A stretch of 64,000 nt of DNA from Siccibacter colletis (GTDB lineage: Bacteria; Pseudomonadota; Gammaproteobacteria; Enterobacterales; Enterobacteriaceae): the NCBI RefSeq assembly GCF_000696575.1, contig NZ_JMSQ01000001.1, positions 417,431 through 481,430 on the forward strand, in the 5' to 3' direction. Below, piece after piece: positions 9,749 through 21,029 of the stretch. Numbering within the stretch: position 1 is the stretch's first letter; every line of letters begins with the position of its first letter. The position numbers and the translations under genes are program-made. The notes beneath the pieces are model-generated. The model had not been told where the DNA came from. It searched no databases and was given only the letters and a program-made list of their open reading frames with translations.

Positions 9749-12457
9749 TTAATCGATGCTGCGCTGGATTTCGATAATTTCGAAGACTTCGATCATATCG
9801 CCGGTGCGAACATCATTGTAGTTCTTAACGCCGATACCACATTCCATACCGTTACGTACTTCGTTGACGTCGTCCTTGAAGCGGCGCAGGGACTCCAGCT
9901 CACCTTCATAGATAACCACGTTGTCACGCAGGACACGGATCGGGTTGTGACGCTTCACGACGCCTTCGGTAACCATACAGCCGGCAATGGCGCCAAATTT
10001 CGGTGACTTGAAGACATCACGCACTTCGGCCAGACCAATGATCTGCTGTTTCAGTTCCGGAGAGAGCATACCGCTCATCGCCGCTTTCACTTCGTCAATC
10101 AGGTTATAGATGACGGAGTAGTAACGCAGATCCAGGCTTTCCGCTTCAATCACACGACGCGCAGAGGCATCGGCACGAACGTTGAAGCCAACGATGATGG
10201 CGTTAGAAGCAGCAGCCAGGGTTGCGTCGGTCTCGGTGATACCACCGACGCCGGAGCCAACAATCTTCACCTTCACTTCGTCGGTAGAGAGTTTCTGCAG
10301 CGAGTCGGAGATCGCTTCCAGAGAGCCCTGTACGTCGGACTTCAGTACGATGTTCACTTCGTGAACTTCGCCTTCGGTCATGTTGGCAAACATGTTTTCC
10401 AGCTTGGATTTCTGCTGACGAGCCAGTTTCACTTCGCGGAACTTGCCCTGACGGTACAGTGCTACTTCGCGTGCTTTCTTCTCGTCACGTACTACGGTGA
10501 CTTCGTCACCCGCTGCCGGCACACCGGACAGACCCAGGATCTCAACCGGGATAGACGGACCTGCTTCAGAAACATCGCGGCCAAGCTCGTCACGCATCGC
10601 ACGTACGCGGCCATACTCGAAGCCACACAGGACGATATCGCCTTTGTTCAGCGTACCTTCACGAACCAGTACGGTTGCAACCGGGCCACGACCTTTATCC
10701 AGGAAGGATTCGATCACCACACCGCTCGCCATACCGCTGCGTACCGCTTTCAGCTCGAGAACTTCTGCCTGCAGCAGGATAGCGTTCAGCAGCTCATCAA
10801 CACCGGTACCCGCTTTTGCAGATACGTGGACGAACTGGCTCTCACCGCCCCACTCTTCCGGCATGATGCCGTACTGGGAAAGCTCCTGCTTAACGCGATC
10901 CGGATCCGCTTCGTGTTTATCGATTTTGTTCACTGCAACCACCACCGGCACCTGCGCCGCTTTCGCGTGCTGGATAGCTTCGATGGTCTGCGGCATCACG
11001 CCGTCGTCCGCTGCAACAACCAGAACCACGATATCGGTCGCCTGAGCACCACGAGCACGCATTGCGGTAAACGCGGCGTGGCCCGGGGTATCCAGGAAGG
11101 TGATCATGCCGTTGTCGGTTTCGACGTGGTATGCACCGATATGCTGGGTAATACCGCCCGCTTCGCCAGAGGCGACTTTCGTGGAGCGGATATAGTCGAG
11201 CAGAGAGGTTTTACCGTGGTCAACGTGACCCATGATGGTAACAACCGGCGCACGCGCTTCAGCCTGAGCACCCATATCGCGGTCGCTCATCAGCGCTTCT
11301 TCCAGCTCGTTCTCACGACGCAGGATAACTTTGTGGCCCATCTCTTCTGCGACCAGCTGTGCAGTTTCCTGGTCGATAACCTGATTGATGGTCGCCATCG
11401 CACCCAGCTTCATCATCACTTTGATGACCTGAGAGCCTTTAACGGCCATTTTGTTCGCCAGTTCAGCAACGGTTACGGTCTCACCGATAACCACGTCACG
11501 GTTAACGGCCTGCGCCGGCTTGTTAAAGCCCTGCTGCAGCGCGCTACCTTTACGCTTGCCGCCTTTACCACCGCGAACCGCTGCACGCGCTTCTTCGCGG
11601 TCAGCTTTAGATTCTGAATGCTTGTTGCCTTTCTTCGGACGCGCTGCTTTTGCAGGACGCGCACGACCACGTCCGCCTTCAACTTCACGGTCGTTATCAT
11701 CTTCAGCCTGGCGAGCATGCTGAGAGGTAGTGACGTGATAGTCGGTGCTTTCTTCTGGTTTCTCTGGGGTTTCCGCCCAGTTTTTCTCGTTTTCCGCGGC
11801 CATTCGACGCGCTTCTTCCGCTACCTGGCGGGCGCTCTCTTCCAGCTTGCGGCGAGCTTCTTCCTCAGCCTTACGCTTCAGCTCAAGAGCTTCAGCTTCA
11901 CGGCGGGCTTTTTCGGCCTGGGCAGTTTTGGTCATTTCGTCAGTCTGTTGATTGCTCACTTTGCTATTTTCCGCAGCTCCGCGTTTCGCGTTTTCAGCGT
12001 TTTCGCGTTTAGCCTGTTCGTCAGCTTCACGTTTAGCCTTTGCTTCCGCGTCGCGTTTTGCTTTTTCCTCAGCCTCGCGTTTAGCAGCTTCTTCTGCTTC
12101 ACGACGGGCCTTCTCTTCCGCTTCACGCTGCGCTTCTTCTTCCGCGGCCAGGCGTTCAGCCTCTTGCGGATCGCGTTTTACAAAGGTGCGTTTTTTGCGG
12201 ACTTCGATCTGTACCGATTTGCTTTTCCCACCGGTACCCGGGACATTTAAAGTACTGCGCGTTTTGCGCTGCAATGTCAACTTATCTGGCGCCGAACCAT
12301 GTTCACGGTTCAGGTGCGTCAGCAGAGCTTGTTTCTCTTGCGCGGTTACAGAATCATCAGCTGACTTAGGGATCCCTGCATCAGCGAATTGCTGTACCAG
12401 GCGGTCCACTGAGGTCTGAATCTCTGCGGCCAGCGCTTTTACGGTTACATCAGTCAT
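9749..12457 (-). CDS. infB: Translation initiation factor IF-2
   Basis: GTPase that brings initiator tRNA to the 30S subunit and promotes subunit joining. The product has 902 residues (E. coli 890). An N-terminal domain is followed by a long charged alanine/glutamate/arginine-rich repeat (about 97-235), then the G domain with GHVDHGKT (near 410), DTPGH and NKID, and then domains II-IV. The internal starts used in E. coli for shorter isoforms appear kept: V167 is encoded by GTG (11957-11959) and M175 by ATG (11933-11935), inside [12 protein letters not shown]. It lies 24 bases downstream of nusA. Confidence 0.97.
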   Translation of the reverse strand: MTDVTVKALAAEIQTSVDRLVQQFADAGIPKSADDSVTAQEKQALLTHLNREHGSAPDKLTLQRKTRSTLNVPGTGGKSKSVQIEVRKKRTFVKRDPQEAERLAAEEEAQREAEEKARREAEEAAKREAEEKAKRDAEAKAKREADEQAKRENAENAKRGAAENSKVSNQQTDEMTKTAQAEKARREAEALELKRKAEEEARRKLEESARQVAEEARRMAAENEKNWAETPEKPEESTDYHVTTSQHARQAEDDNDREVEGGRGRARPAKAARPKKGNKHSESKADREEARAAVRGGKGGKRKGSALQQGFNKPAQAVNRDVVIGETVTVAELANKMAVKGSQVIKVMMKLGAMATINQVIDQETAQLVAEEMGHKVILRRENELEEALMSDRDMGAQAEARAPVVTIMGHVDHGKTSLLDYIRSTKVASGEAGGITQHIGAYHVETDNGMITFLDTPGHAAFTAMRARGAQATDIVVLVVAADDGVMPQTIEAIQHAKAAQVPVVVAVNKIDKHEADPDRVKQELSQYGIMPEEWGGESQFVHVSAKAGTGVDELLNAILLQAEVLELKAVRSGMASGVVIESFLDKGRGPVATVLVREGTLNKGDIVLCGFEYGRVRAMRDELGRDVSEAGPSIPVEILGLSGVPAAGDEVTVVRDEKKAREVALYRQGKFREVKLARQQKSKLENMFANMTEGEVHEVNIVLKSDVQGSLEAISDSLQKLSTDEVKVKIVGSGVGGITETDATLAAASNAIIVGFNVRADASARRVIEAESLDLRYYSVIYNLIDEVKAAMSGMLSPELKQQIIGLAEVRDVFKSPKFGAIAGCMVTEGVVKRHNPIRVLRDNVVIYEGELESLRRFKDDVNEVRNGMECGIGVKNYNDVRTGDMIEVFEIIEIQRSID

Positions 12458-12481
12458 GCTGTTCCTTCCTGCTACAGTTTA

Positions 12482-13969
12482 TTACGCGTCGTCGCCGAAC
12501 CAGCAAATATTACGGGCCGCCATGATAAGCTCACCGGCTTTATCATCGGTTAACCCTTCAATATCAGACAGGTCATCTACGCCCTGTTCGGCGAGATCTT
12601 CAAGCGTACAAACACCACGAGCAGCCAGTTTGTAAGCCAGAGTACGGTCCATTCCTTCAAGATTGAGGAGGTCTTCGCTCGGCTTTTTATCACCAAGGCT
12701 CTCTTCCTGGGCAAGAGCCAGCGTCGTGAGTGCGTTTTTCGCACGGTCACGCAGTGCTTCAACGGTCGCCTCATCAAGACCGTCAATTTCCAGCAGCTCT
12801 TTCATCGGCACGTAGGCCAGTTCTTCGAGCGTGGAAAAACCTTCTTCAACCAGCATGGTTGCGAAGTCTTCATCGATATCCAGATACTTAGTGAAAGTAT
12901 CAATCGCTGCGTGGGCTTCTGCCTGGTGTTTAGCCTGAAGGTCTTCAACGGTCATGACGTTCAGTTCCCAGCCGCTCAGTTGGGAAGCGAGACGTACGTT
13001 CTGACCGTTACGGCCAATCGCCTGTGCGAGGTTACCCGCTTCAACGGCGATATCCATGGTGTGCTTGTCTTCGTCAACGACGATAGAGGCAACGTCAGCC
13101 GGGGCCATCGCATTGATGACGAACTGCGCCGGATTATCGTCCCACAGCACGATATCGATACGCTCACCGCCCAGCTCGGTAGAAACCGCCTGAACACGCG
13201 CACCGCGCATACCGACACAAGCACCAACCGGATCGATACGCTTATCGTTGGTTTTCACCGCGATCTTGGCACGTGAACCCGGATCGCGCGCTGCCGCTTT
13301 GATCTCAATAACTTCTTCGCCGATTTCCGGCACTTCGATGCGGAACAGCTCAATCAGCATTTCCGGCTTCGCGCGAGTTACAAACAGCTGCGCGCCGCGA
13401 GCTTCAGGACGCACGGCGTAAAGCACGCCACGAATACGGTCGCCCGGACGGAAGTTTTCACGCGGCAGCATGTCTTCACGCGGGATAACCGCTTCCGCGT
13501 TATTCCCTAAATCAAGGGTAATGTTGTCGCGGTTAACTTTTTTGGCGATACCTGTAATGATCTCGCCTTCGTGCTCGCGGAACTGATCCACAACCATCGC
13601 GCGCTCGGCTTCACGCACCTTCTGCACGATGACCTGTTTGGCGGTCTGAGTAGTAATGCGGTCAAAGGTTACAGATTCAATCTGATCTTCAACATATTCA
13701 CCCAGCGTCAGCGCCGGATCTTCGTATTGAGCTGCTTCCAGGGTTATTTCACGGGTCGGCTGAGTCACTTCCTCAACAATCACCCAGCGACGGAAGGTGT
13801 CGAAATCGCCGCTTTTACGATCGATGCTTACGCGAACATCGATTTCCTGCTCGTATTTTTTCTTGGTTGCCGTGGCCAGGGCACTTTCCAGCGCTTCAAA
13901 AATTTTCTCGCGTGGAACCGCTTTTTCGTTAGAAACAGCTTCAACAACGGCCAAAATTTCTTTGTTCAT
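12482..13969 (-). CDS. nusA: Transcription termination/antitermination factor NusA
   Basis: RNA polymerase-associated elongation factor acting in pausing, termination and rRNA antitermination. From the ATG at 13969 ([12 protein letters not shown]) it has 495 residues, as in E. coli. The order is an N-terminal RNAP-binding domain (1-130), S1 (about 135-200), two KH domains (200-345), and two acidic helix-hairpin-helix repeats at the C terminus (about 360-495) that bind alpha CTD and NusG. It is flanked by rimP and infB on the same strand with short gaps. Confidence 0.97.
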   Translation of the reverse strand: MNKEILAVVEAVSNEKAVPREKIFEALESALATATKKKYEQEIDVRVSIDRKSGDFDTFRRWVIVEEVTQPTREITLEAAQYEDPALTLGEYVEDQIESVTFDRITTQTAKQVIVQKVREAERAMVVDQFREHEGEIITGIAKKVNRDNITLDLGNNAEAVIPREDMLPRENFRPGDRIRGVLYAVRPEARGAQLFVTRAKPEMLIELFRIEVPEIGEEVIEIKAAARDPGSRAKIAVKTNDKRIDPVGACVGMRGARVQAVSTELGGERIDIVLWDDNPAQFVINAMAPADVASIVVDEDKHTMDIAVEAGNLAQAIGRNGQNVRLASQLSGWELNVMTVEDLQAKHQAEAHAAIDTFTKYLDIDEDFATMLVEEGFSTLEELAYVPMKELLEIDGLDEATVEALRDRAKNALTTLALAQEESLGDKKPSEDLLNLEGMDRTLAYKLAARGVCTLEDLAEQGVDDLSDIEGLTDDKAGELIMAARNICWFGDDA

Positions 13970-13996
13970 CGGGGGCCTTCGCCTCAATCCAGAATG

Positions 13997-14449
13997 TTAA
14001 AAGTGGGGAACCAGGTTCGCTTTCTGAATGTTGCTCAGCGCGAATACTTCATCTTTGCCATCGACCGTCACGGTAATCATTTCGCCATCTACCGCTTTAA
14101 TGATGCCCTGCCATTTACGACGGTTCTGTACTGCCATTCGCAGTACCAGCGCGACTTCTTCGCCGATGTAGGTAGTGTAATGCGCCGCGGTAAACATTGG
14201 GCGATCGAGGCCAGGAGAGGAAACTTCAAGGTTGTATGCCACTGTAATGGGATCTTCGACATCCAGTACGGCGCTTACCTGGTGGCTGACATCAGCGCAA
14301 TCATCAACATTGATACCATTTTCACTATCAATATAGATGCGCAGCGTCGATGTGCGTCCGCGAATGAATTCGATACCGACGAGTTCATAGCCCAGCGCTT
14401 CAACCGGTGCTGTAATCATCTCTGTTAATTTTTGCTCTAATGTGGACAA
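13997..14449 (-). CDS. rimP: Ribosome maturation factor RimP, TTG start
   Basis: 30S assembly factor needed for early maturation. The TTG at 14449 gives (M)[15 protein letters not shown] and 150 residues, matching E. coli. The upstream ATG at 14479 would add 10 residues that run into the hairpin after metY and is unlikely. A G-rich Shine-Dalgarno (GGGGGTGGG) lies directly upstream. It is the first protein gene of the metY-rimP-nusA-infB-rbfA-truB transcript. Confidence 0.93.
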   Translation of the reverse strand: MSTLEQKLTEMITAPVEALGYELVGIEFIRGRTSTLRIYIDSENGINVDDCADVSHQVSAVLDVEDPITVAYNLEVSSPGLDRPMFTAAHYTTYIGEEVALVLRMAVQNRRKWQGIIKAVDGEMITVTVDGKDEVFALSNIQKANLVPHF

Positions 14450-14466
14450 GCCCACCCCCAAGACAT

Positions 14467-14487
14467 AAAAAAAGGGCATAAAGCCCA
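14467..14487 (-). terminator. Attenuator-like hairpin before rimP
   Basis: A short GGGC/GCCC stem is followed by seven T residues on the minus strand, 18 bases before the rimP start. With the stronger hairpin at 14509-14533 it forms a tandem terminator between metY and rimP. Confidence 0.55.
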
Positions 14488-14508
14488 GTTATTCTGAAGT
14501 CAGATAAC

Positions 14509-14533
14509 AAAAAACCCCGATAAATCGGGGCTT
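14509..14533 (-). terminator. Terminator after metY
   Basis: CCCCGA/TCGGGG stem with a four-base loop followed by six T residues on the minus strand, between the tRNA gene and rimP. Read-through is needed for the nusA-infB operon in E. coli. Confidence 0.75.
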
Positions 14534-14661
14534 TATATAACTGAACCCTGTAAGTCACCATGGTGACCTGGAGCACTCTCCAACAGAATTTTTTTCAAAA
14601 CCCAATGAAAAAGCGTATTCCGCTCTACACAGTATATTTGAAAAAGAACTCTAAGGGAAAG

Positions 14662-14738
<77 letters not shown>

Positions 14739-14754
14739 TCCGAAAACGTGGCGA

Positions 14755-14783
14755 ATATTACGCCTAAAATGCATAAATTGCAA
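14755..14783 (-). promoter_or_regulatory. Promoter of metY
   Basis: TTGCAA (14778-14783) and TAATAT (14755-14760) on the minus strand are separated by 17 bases, ending 17 bases before the tRNA gene. Confidence 0.8.
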
Positions 14784-14797
14784 GTTTTGCTGTGATT

Positions 14798-14884
14798 TGG
14801 TACCGAGGACGGGACTTGAACCCGTAAGCCCAATCGGGCACTACCACCTCAAGGTAGCGTGTCTACCAATTCCACCACCTCGGC
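14798..14884 (-). tRNA. leuU: tRNA-Leu (GAG anticodon)
   Basis: An 87-base class II tRNA on the minus strand beginning GCCGAGGTGGTGGAATTGG, with the GAG anticodon in CTACCTTGAGGTGG, a long variable arm, the GGTTCAAGTCC T loop and encoded CCA. It lies 44 bases downstream of secG, likely cotranscribed with it as in E. coli. Only 59 bases separate it from metY, because argG and yhbX of K-12 are absent here. Confidence 0.97.
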
Positions 14885-14928
14885 ACTTAGAACGCGGCAT
14901 TCAGCACTACCGCGTTTGATGCGACAAA

Positions 14929-15258
14929 TTACTGCGGGATATCACTCGTCGGCTTGGTAGGTGCCGCTGGTGTGGTCTGCTCAGACGTTGGCTGAGTCAG
15001 GTTATCCCACATGCTTCCTTTGTTCGTTTTGTTGCTATTGATATTACCCAGTACCAGGCTGATGATGAAGAACAGCGTAGCCAGCACAGCTGTCATACGG
15101 GTCATGAAGTTACCAGAACCACTTGAACCGAACAGTGTAGTGGAAGCGCCTGCTCCGAAGGAGGCTCCCATATCAGCGCCTTTACCTTGCTGCAGCATGA
15201 TAAGACCTACGAGGCCAATCGCTACAATAAGGAAGATAACCAAAAGAGCTTCGTACAT
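14929..15258 (-). CDS. secG: Protein translocase subunit SecG
   Basis: Small inner-membrane subunit of the SecYEG channel. From the ATG at 15258 (MYEALLVIF) it has 109 residues (E. coli 110), with two transmembrane helices at about 2-22 and 52-72 and a polar glycine-rich cytoplasmic loop between. The tail is low-complexity T/P/A-rich. A two-residue longer start exists. It lies upstream of leuU and downstream of the glmM terminator. Confidence 0.95.
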   Translation of the reverse strand: MYEALLVIFLIVAIGLVGLIMLQQGKGADMGASFGAGASTTLFGSSGSGNFMTRMTAVLATLFFIISLVLGNINSNKTNKGSMWDNLTQPTSEQTTPAAPTKPTSDIPQ

Positions 15259-15440
15259 AATCAACCTGTTCCTTGCGGGTTAACCGCATACCAATGCTTC
15301 AAACCAGTCAATGCGGGGCTATTTGTCATTCCCCTGTGAAGCGGGTGAGAATACTAACCAAAGCGTATCGCCTTAGCAAGAGCAAATTCGTGCCAATGTA
15401 TCAACTGCGGAAAAAAACGGCAACGGCGATGAATTTGTTT

Positions 15441-15469
15441 AAAAACAAGGCGGCATTTGCCGCCCTTTT
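15441..15469 (-). terminator. Terminator of folP-glmM
   Basis: GGCGGC/GCCGCC stem with a four-base loop, followed on the minus strand by TTGTTTTT, 16 bases after the glmM stop. Confidence 0.75.
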
Positions 15470-15484
15470 AACCAGTCAGGTCTC

Positions 15485-16822
15485 TTAAACCGCCTTTACC
15501 GCATCGGCGATGCGGTGAGCAAAATCGGTGACCTGCGCTTCATCTTCACCTTCCACCATCACGCGAATAAGCGGCTCGGTACCGGATTTACGCAGCAGCA
15601 CGCGGCCACGGCTGCCAAGCGCAGCTTCCACTTCTGCCGTTACGGCTTTTACCTGCTCGTTTTCGAGCGGATCGCCGCTGCCTGGGGTGAAGTGCACGTT
15701 GACCAGAATCTGCGGGAACAGCTTCATACCGCTGCAAAGATCGTGAAGCGACATGTGATTACGTGCCATTGCTGTCAGCACCTGCAGCGCCGCGACAATG
15801 CCATCACCGGTAGTGGTCTGGTCAAGCAGGATAACGTGCCCGGAGTTTTCCGCGCCGATACGCCAGCCTTTTTCCTGCAGCTTCTCCAGCACATAGCGGT
15901 CACCCACTTTTGCACGCGCAAATGGAATACCCAGCTGTTTTAACGCCAGCTCCAGACCCATGTTGCTCATCAGCGTGCCGACGGCGCCGCCGCGCAGCTG
16001 GCCCTGACGCAGGCCTTCACGCGCGATGATATAAAGGATCTGATCGCCATCGACCTTATTGCCTTCGTGGTCAACCATCATCACCCGGTCGCCGTCACCG
16101 TCAAAGGCGATGCCGAGGTGCGCTTTCTCTGCTACCACACGTTTTTGCAGCATGCGGACATCAGTTGCACCGCATTCTGCGTTGATGTTCACCCCGTCAG
16201 GCTCGCAGCCGATGGTGATGACCTGCGCGCCCAGTTCGCGGAACACGTTCGGTGCGATGTGGTAGGTCGCGCCGTTTGCGCAGTCCACCACAATTTTCAT
16301 GTCGCTCAGGCTCAGCTCATTCGGGAACGTAGCTTTGCAAAACTCGATGTAGCGGCCCGCGGCATCGACGATGCGGCTCGCCTTGCCAAGCTCAGCGGAA
16401 TCCACACAGGTGATCTCTTTTTCCATCTCCGCTTCGATAGCCTCTTCCACTTCATCCGGCAATTTGGTGCCGTCGATGGAGAAGAACTTAATACCGTTAT
16501 CATAGAACGGGTTATGCGATGCGGAGATAACGATGCCGGCTTCCGCGCGGAAGGTGCGGGTCAGATAGGCGACGGCAGGGGTTGGCATGGGCCCGGTGAA
16601 GGATGCGGATAAGCCTGCGGCTGCCAGTCCGGCTTCCAGCGCCGATTCCAGCATATAGCCGGAGATGCGGGTATCCTTGCCGATAATGATTTTACGTGAG
16701 CCGTGGCGCGCCAGCACTTTACCCGCCGCCCAGCCCAGCTTAAGCACGAAATCCGGAGTGATCGGTGCATCGCCTACGCGGCCACGGATACCATCGGTAC
16801 CAAAATATTTACGGTTACTCAT
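15485..16822 (-). CDS. glmM: Phosphoglucosamine mutase GlmM
   Basis: Converts glucosamine-6-phosphate to glucosamine-1-phosphate for UDP-GlcNAc synthesis, feeding peptidoglycan and LPS. The length of 445 residues equals E. coli. The phosphorylated serine is S102 in the ISASHNP loop, the magnesium loop is DGDGDR near residue 241, and the sugar-phosphate loop is [12 protein letters not shown] near the C terminus. The start overlaps the end of folP by eight bases, indicating a folP-glmM operon. Confidence 0.97.
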   Translation of the reverse strand: MSNRKYFGTDGIRGRVGDAPITPDFVLKLGWAAGKVLARHGSRKIIIGKDTRISGYMLESALEAGLAAAGLSASFTGPMPTPAVAYLTRTFRAEAGIVISASHNPFYDNGIKFFSIDGTKLPDEVEEAIEAEMEKEITCVDSAELGKASRIVDAAGRYIEFCKATFPNELSLSDMKIVVDCANGATYHIAPNVFRELGAQVITIGCEPDGVNINAECGATDVRMLQKRVVAEKAHLGIAFDGDGDRVMMVDHEGNKVDGDQILYIIAREGLRQGQLRGGAVGTLMSNMGLELALKQLGIPFARAKVGDRYVLEKLQEKGWRIGAENSGHVILLDQTTTGDGIVAALQVLTAMARNHMSLHDLCSGMKLFPQILVNVHFTPGSGDPLENEQVKAVTAEVEAALGSRGRVLLRKSGTEPLIRVMVEGEDEAQVTDFAHRIADAVKAV

Positions 16823-17663
16823 AGCGTTTCTTTTCCTTCGCTGACAGTGTGGCTTCCACCACGCGCACCGCTTCCACCGTCTCTTTCACGTCATGCACTC
16901 GAATGATGTGAGCGCCCTGCATGGCCGCAATCACCGCACACGCAAGGCTGCCGCTCAGACGATCCGCAGGACCAACATTAAGCAGCTGCCCTACCATCGA
17001 TTTACGCGACATCCCCACCAGTAACGGTAAGCCAAAATGGTGGAATTCTGAGAGTCGGGCCAAAAGCTGGTAATTATGGGTGAGATTTTTACCGAAACCG
17101 TAACCCGGGTCGAGCAACAATTTTTCTTTTGCGATGCCCGCCGCTTCACAGCGTGCGATCTGCTCAGTAAAGAAGCGATTCACGTCTGCAAATACATCAT
17201 CGTAGTGCGGCGCATCCTGCATCGTGCCAGGCTGCCCCTGCATATGCATCAGACATACCGGTAATCCAGTCTCCGCAGCGGCTTCCAGCGCGCCAGGCAG
17301 TTGCAGGGAGCGAATATCATTGATGATGTGAGCACCCACTCTCGCTGACTCGCGAATCACCTCAGGACGCGAGGTATCAACGGAGATCCAGGTCTCAAAA
17401 CGTTGGGATAACGCTTCGACCACCGGCACCACGCGCGAAAGCTCCTCATCGACACTTACCTCTGCCGCGCCCGGACGTGTCGATTCACCGCCAACATCGA
17501 TAATCGTCGCGCCTGCGTTCAGCATCGCGTTGGCATGCTTCACCGCCTCAATCAGCGTGTTGTGCTTGCCGCCATCAGAAAATGAGTCTGGCGTAACGTT
17601 GAGGATGCCCATCACGTGGGGATGTGAAAGATCGAGCGATGAGCTCTGAGCGGAGAGTTTCAT
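16815..17663 (-). CDS. folP: Dihydropteroate synthase FolP
   Basis: Condenses p-aminobenzoate with dihydropterin pyrophosphate in folate synthesis; it is the sulfonamide target. It has 282 residues, as in E. coli. Family motifs are visible: [14 protein letters not shown] (about 19-32), GGESTRPGA (about 58-66), DPGYGFGKN and GMSRKS near 220. The loops look wild type, with no insertions of the kind seen in resistance alleles. It is cotranscribed with glmM (eight-base overlap) and lies downstream of ftsH. Confidence 0.97.
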   Translation of the reverse strand: MKLSAQSSSLDLSHPHVMGILNVTPDSFSDGGKHNTLIEAVKHANAMLNAGATIIDVGGESTRPGAAEVSVDEELSRVVPVVEALSQRFETWISVDTSRPEVIRESARVGAHIINDIRSLQLPGALEAAAETGLPVCLMHMQGQPGTMQDAPHYDDVFADVNRFFTEQIARCEAAGIAKEKLLLDPGYGFGKNLTHNYQLLARLSEFHHFGLPLLVGMSRKSMVGQLLNVGPADRLSGSLACAVIAAMQGAHIIRVHDVKETVEAVRVVEATLSAKEKKRYE

Positions 17664-17701
17664 GGCGATTACCCTGCAAAAAACTAAGGTTAACTAAACG
17701 A

Positions 17702-17728
17702 GAAAAACCCCGGACCAGCCGGGGTTTG
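17702..17728 (-). terminator. Terminator of rlmE-ftsH
   Basis: AAACCCCGG and CCGGGGTTT arms around a five-base loop, followed on the minus strand by TT and CTCG. It sits 30 bases after the ftsH stop and before folP. Confidence 0.75.
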
Positions 17729-17757
17729 AAGAATGATAACAACGTGCCATTAACGAA

Positions 17758-19689
17758 TTATTTATCGTCCAGTTGCTCTGACATGGTGTTGCCCGGGTTT
17801 GGCGTACGCGGTTCATCAACCGGACGCGGCGCACGCGGGGTGCCATTGCTGTCGTTGTTATTGCTGCCCGGATCTTCCCAGCCAGCCGGCGCACGAACGT
17901 CGCGGCGAGCCATCAGATCGTCAATCTGCGGTGCGTCGATGGTTTCATACTTCATCAGCGCATCTTTCATGGCATGCAGGATATCCATATTGTCATTCAG
18001 GATCTGACGAGCGCGAACGTAGTTACGTTCAATCAGCGCTTTCACTTCCTGGTCGATGATACGAGCCGTTTCATCAGACATATGTTTCGCTTTCGCGACG
18101 CTGCGGCCCAGGAACACTTCGCCTTCTTCTTCCGCATACAGCAACGGACCAAGTTTGTCGGAGAAGCCCCACTGGGTCACCATGTTACGGGCCAGGTTAG
18201 TCGCGACTTTGATGTCGTTCGACGCACCGGTAGAGACGTGCTCTGCACCGTAAATAATCTCTTCTGCAAGACGACCACCGTAAAGGGTTGAGATCTGGCT
18301 TTCCAGCTTCTGACGGCTTGCGCTGATCGCGTCGCCTTCAGGCAGGAAGAAGGTCACACCCAGCGCACGACCACGCGGAATAATCGTCACTTTATGCACC
18401 GGATCGTGTTCCGGTACCAGGCGGCCGATGATGGCGTGGCCTGCTTCGTGATAGGCGGTAGATTCTTTCTGCGCTTCCGTCATCACCATGGAGCGGCGTT
18501 CCGCACCCATCATGATTTTATCTTTCGCTTTTTCGAACTCCACCATGGAAACCACGCGCTTGTTACCGCGGGCGGCAAACAGCGCCGCTTCGTTCACGAG
18601 GTTAGCCAGATCCGCACCGGAGAAGCCTGGCGTACCGCGCGCAATGATTGCTGCGTCGATATCCGGCGCCAGCGGTACGCGACGCATGTGAACTTTAAGG
18701 ATCTGCTCACGGCCACGCACGTCCGGCAGACCAACCACAACCTGACGGTCGAAGCGGCCTGGACGCAGCAGCGCAGGGTCAAGTACGTCCGGACGGTTAG
18801 TTGCTGCGATAACGATAATGCCTTCGTTACCTTCGAAACCATCCATTTCAACCAGCATCTGGTTCAGGGTTTGCTCACGTTCATCGTGACCACCGCCCAG
18901 ACCCGCGCCACGCTGACGGCCTACGGCGTCGATTTCATCAATAAAGATGATGCACGGTGCAGCTTTCTTAGCCTGTTCGAACATATCACGGACACGGGAA
19001 GCCCCCACACCGACGAACATTTCGACGAAGTCAGAACCGGAGATAGTGAAGAACGGCACCTTCGCTTCGCCGGCGATCGCTTTCGCCAGCAGCGTTTTAC
19101 CGGTACCCGGCGGGCCCACCATCAGAACGCCTTTTGGAATTTTACCGCCCAGCTTCTGGAAACGGCTCGGTTCGCGCAGGTATTCCACCAGTTCGCCAAC
19201 CTCTTCCTTCGCTTCGTCACAGCCCGCAACGTCCGCGAACGTGGTTTTGATCTGATCTTCGGTAAGCATACGCGCTTTGCTTTTACCGAACGACATGGCA
19301 CCTTTGCCACCGCCGCCCTGCATTTGACGCATGAAGAAGATCCAGACGCCAATCAGCAACAGCATAGGGAACCAGGAGATGAAGATCGTGCCCAGCAGGC
19401 TCTGCTCTTCAGGCGGTTCGCCCATCACTTTTACGTTTTTGGTCAGCAGGTTATCAAGCAGTTTAGGGTCATTAACCGGAATGTAAGTCGTATAACGGTT
19501 ATTGTCTCTCTTGGTAACGTTGATTTCACGTCCGTTGATACGTGCTTCACGAACCTGGTCCTGGTTAACTTCTTGCAGGAAGGTAGAGTAATCTACCTTG
19601 CGGCCATTCGACTCGCTGGGCCCAAAGCTCTGGAACACGGACATCAGCACAACCGCGATGACCAGCCAGAGAATTAGGTTTTTCGCCAT
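17758..19689 (-). CDS. ftsH: ATP-dependent zinc metalloprotease FtsH
   Basis: Membrane-anchored AAA+ protease degrading LpxC, sigma-32, SecY and other targets. From the ATG at 19689 ([10 protein letters not shown]) it has 643 residues (E. coli 644). Two transmembrane segments (about 5-22 and 98-118) flank a periplasmic domain. The AAA module has GPPGTGKT near 192, DEID near 250 and the SRH. The zinc site HEAGH is near 414. A TTG at 19698 is an alternative start with a better-spaced AGAGG, adding three residues. It lies 120 bases after rlmE, matching the E. coli heat-shock operon. Confidence 0.96.
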   Translation of the reverse strand: MAKNLILWLVIAVVLMSVFQSFGPSESNGRKVDYSTFLQEVNQDQVREARINGREINVTKRDNNRYTTYIPVNDPKLLDNLLTKNVKVMGEPPEEQSLLGTIFISWFPMLLLIGVWIFFMRQMQGGGGKGAMSFGKSKARMLTEDQIKTTFADVAGCDEAKEEVGELVEYLREPSRFQKLGGKIPKGVLMVGPPGTGKTLLAKAIAGEAKVPFFTISGSDFVEMFVGVGASRVRDMFEQAKKAAPCIIFIDEIDAVGRQRGAGLGGGHDEREQTLNQMLVEMDGFEGNEGIIVIAATNRPDVLDPALLRPGRFDRQVVVGLPDVRGREQILKVHMRRVPLAPDIDAAIIARGTPGFSGADLANLVNEAALFAARGNKRVVSMVEFEKAKDKIMMGAERRSMVMTEAQKESTAYHEAGHAIIGRLVPEHDPVHKVTIIPRGRALGVTFFLPEGDAISASRQKLESQISTLYGGRLAEEIIYGAEHVSTGASNDIKVATNLARNMVTQWGFSDKLGPLLYAEEEGEVFLGRSVAKAKHMSDETARIIDQEVKALIERNYVRARQILNDNMDILHAMKDALMKYETIDAPQIDDLMARRDVRAPAGWEDPGSNNNDSNGTPRAPRPVDEPRTPNPGNTMSEQLDDK

Positions 19690-19809
19690 GTCACTCAAGG
19701 GATTAACCTCTTATTACAACTGTGTTAAAAACAGCGTCAGGATACTATATCTCCAGTCTCTTTCAAGCCGCAGCGGTAAGCTTCCTCGCCCCACCCTGAT
19801 GCCCACTGG

Positions 19810-20439
19810 TTATACTTTACGCCCGGTCGCTACAATATACACTTCACGTGAACGGGCACGAGAAGAGTCCGGCTTACGAACTTTAACCTTCGTAAACAGG
19901 GAGCGAATTTCTCGCAGGTACTCATCGAAACCTTCGCCCTGAAACACTTTCACTACAAAACTACCGCCCGGTGCCAGAACGTCACGACACATTTCAAGGG
20001 CCAGCTCAACCAGGTACATTGCGCGCGGGATATCCACCGCAGGCGTACCACTCATGTTAGGGGCCATATCTGACATGACCACCTGGACTTTACTCTCGCC
20101 GACGCGCTCCAGAAGCGCTTTTACAACGGTTTCGTCGCGGAAGTCGCCCTGCAGGAAATCCACGCCAACGATAGGATCCATCGGCAGCAGATCGCAAGCG
20201 ATAATGCGGCCCTTACCGCCGATCTGGGTCACTACATACTGGGACCATCCACCGGGTGCAGCACCCAGGTCAACAACGGTCATCCCGGGTTTAAAGAGTT
20301 TGTCACTTTGCTGTATTTCATCAAGTTTAAACCAGGCACGGGAACGTAAACCCTTTTTCTGCGCCTGTTGAACATATTTATCGCTAAAGTGTTCCTGTAG
20401 CCAGCGGCTGGAGCTGGCAGAACGCTTTTTACCTGTCAT
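19810..20439 (-). CDS. rlmE: 23S rRNA 2'-O-methyltransferase RlmE (RrmJ/FtsJ)
   Basis: Methylates U2552 in the 23S A loop late in 50S assembly, and is heat-induced in E. coli. It has 209 residues as in E. coli. The SAM-binding motif [13 protein letters not shown] lies near residue 55. The catalytic K38 (in WFKLDE), the DMAPNMSG aspartate (D124), K164 (in VVKVFQG) and E199 (REVYIV) of the K-D-K-E tetrad are all present. It is divergent from yhbY and upstream of ftsH. Confidence 0.97.
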   Translation of the reverse strand: MTGKKRSASSSRWLQEHFSDKYVQQAQKKGLRSRAWFKLDEIQQSDKLFKPGMTVVDLGAAPGGWSQYVVTQIGGKGRIIACDLLPMDPIVGVDFLQGDFRDETVVKALLERVGESKVQVVMSDMAPNMSGTPAVDIPRAMYLVELALEMCRDVLAPGGSFVVKVFQGEGFDEYLREIRSLFTKVKVRKPDSSRARSREVYIVATGRKV

Positions 20440-20492
20440 TTGATATTCCAGTTCAGGTTCATCGTATGCCGTCGGCTAAAACTTACACAGCT

Positions 20493-20522
20493 TTGGCTAT
20501 TCAGAAGAGATGGCGGTAGAAT
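20493..20522 (+). promoter_or_regulatory. Candidate promoter of yhbY
   Basis: TTGGCT (20493-20498) and TAGAAT (20517-20522) are 18 bases apart, about 40 bases before the yhbY start codon. Confidence 0.5.
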
Positions 20523-20561
20523 GAACCGTTTTCAATCCCAACGTAAGTAAAAAATAATACG

Positions 20562-20855
20562 ATGAATCTTAGTACTAAACAAAAGCAGCACCTTAAAGGT
20601 CTGGCACATTCGCTCAAGCCGGTCGTTATGCTTGGCAATAATGGTTTGACCGAAGGGGTACTTGCCGAGATTGAGCAAGCGCTTGAACACCATGAACTTA
20701 TCAAGGTGAAAATCGCTACTGAAGATCGCGAAACGAAAACCTTAATCGTGGAAGCTATCGTGCGGGAAACCGGCGCCAGCAACGTACAGGTCATCGGTAA
20801 AACGCTCGTTCTGTATCGTCCGGGCAAAGAGCGTAAGATTTCGCTACCACGCTAA
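20562..20855 (+). CDS. yhbY: CRM-domain ribosome assembly protein YhbY
   Basis: A single CRM (RNA-binding) domain protein of 97 residues, identical in length to E. coli YhbY. It carries the family GxxG-type loop (LGNNGLTEGVLAEI) near residue 28. In E. coli it associates with pre-50S particles, consistent with its position next to rlmE, from which it is divergently transcribed. A terminator follows at 20912. Confidence 0.95.
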   Translation: MNLSTKQKQHLKGLAHSLKPVVMLGNNGLTEGVLAEIEQALEHHELIKVKIATEDRETKTLIVEAIVRETGASNVQVIGKTLVLYRPGKERKISLPR

Positions 20856-20911
20856 GCACGGGTCCTTCCCGGGCAGCACGTGTGCAAAATGCCACGCTCC
20901 GTTTGTCGATG

Positions 20912-20934
20912 AAAGGCCGCTATGCGGCCTTTTT
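20912..20934 (+). terminator. Terminator of yhbY
   Basis: AAAGGCCGC and GCGGCCTTT around a three-base loop, ending in T residues on the plus strand. Confidence 0.75.
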
Positions 20935-21029
20935 CCATTCTTTACATTCTGACCGGACGCTTTGTCACGTTAGCAGAGTCGCCACGGTAGCAAATCTTCG
21001 GCTTATAACGGTTTCGCGACGAAACGCGC

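Noticed and set aside
10361-11617. 418-codon plus-strand frame opposite infB
   Set aside because: Shadow of a conserved reading frame; its translation is of low-complexity H, F and R type.
11950-12170. Tandem DNA repeat or mobile element in infB
   Set aside because: The periodicity comes from the A/E/K/R coding repeat of IF2, not from an inserted element.
18394-19677. 427-codon plus-strand frame opposite ftsH
   Set aside because: Antisense shadow; the minus-strand FtsH explains the constraint.
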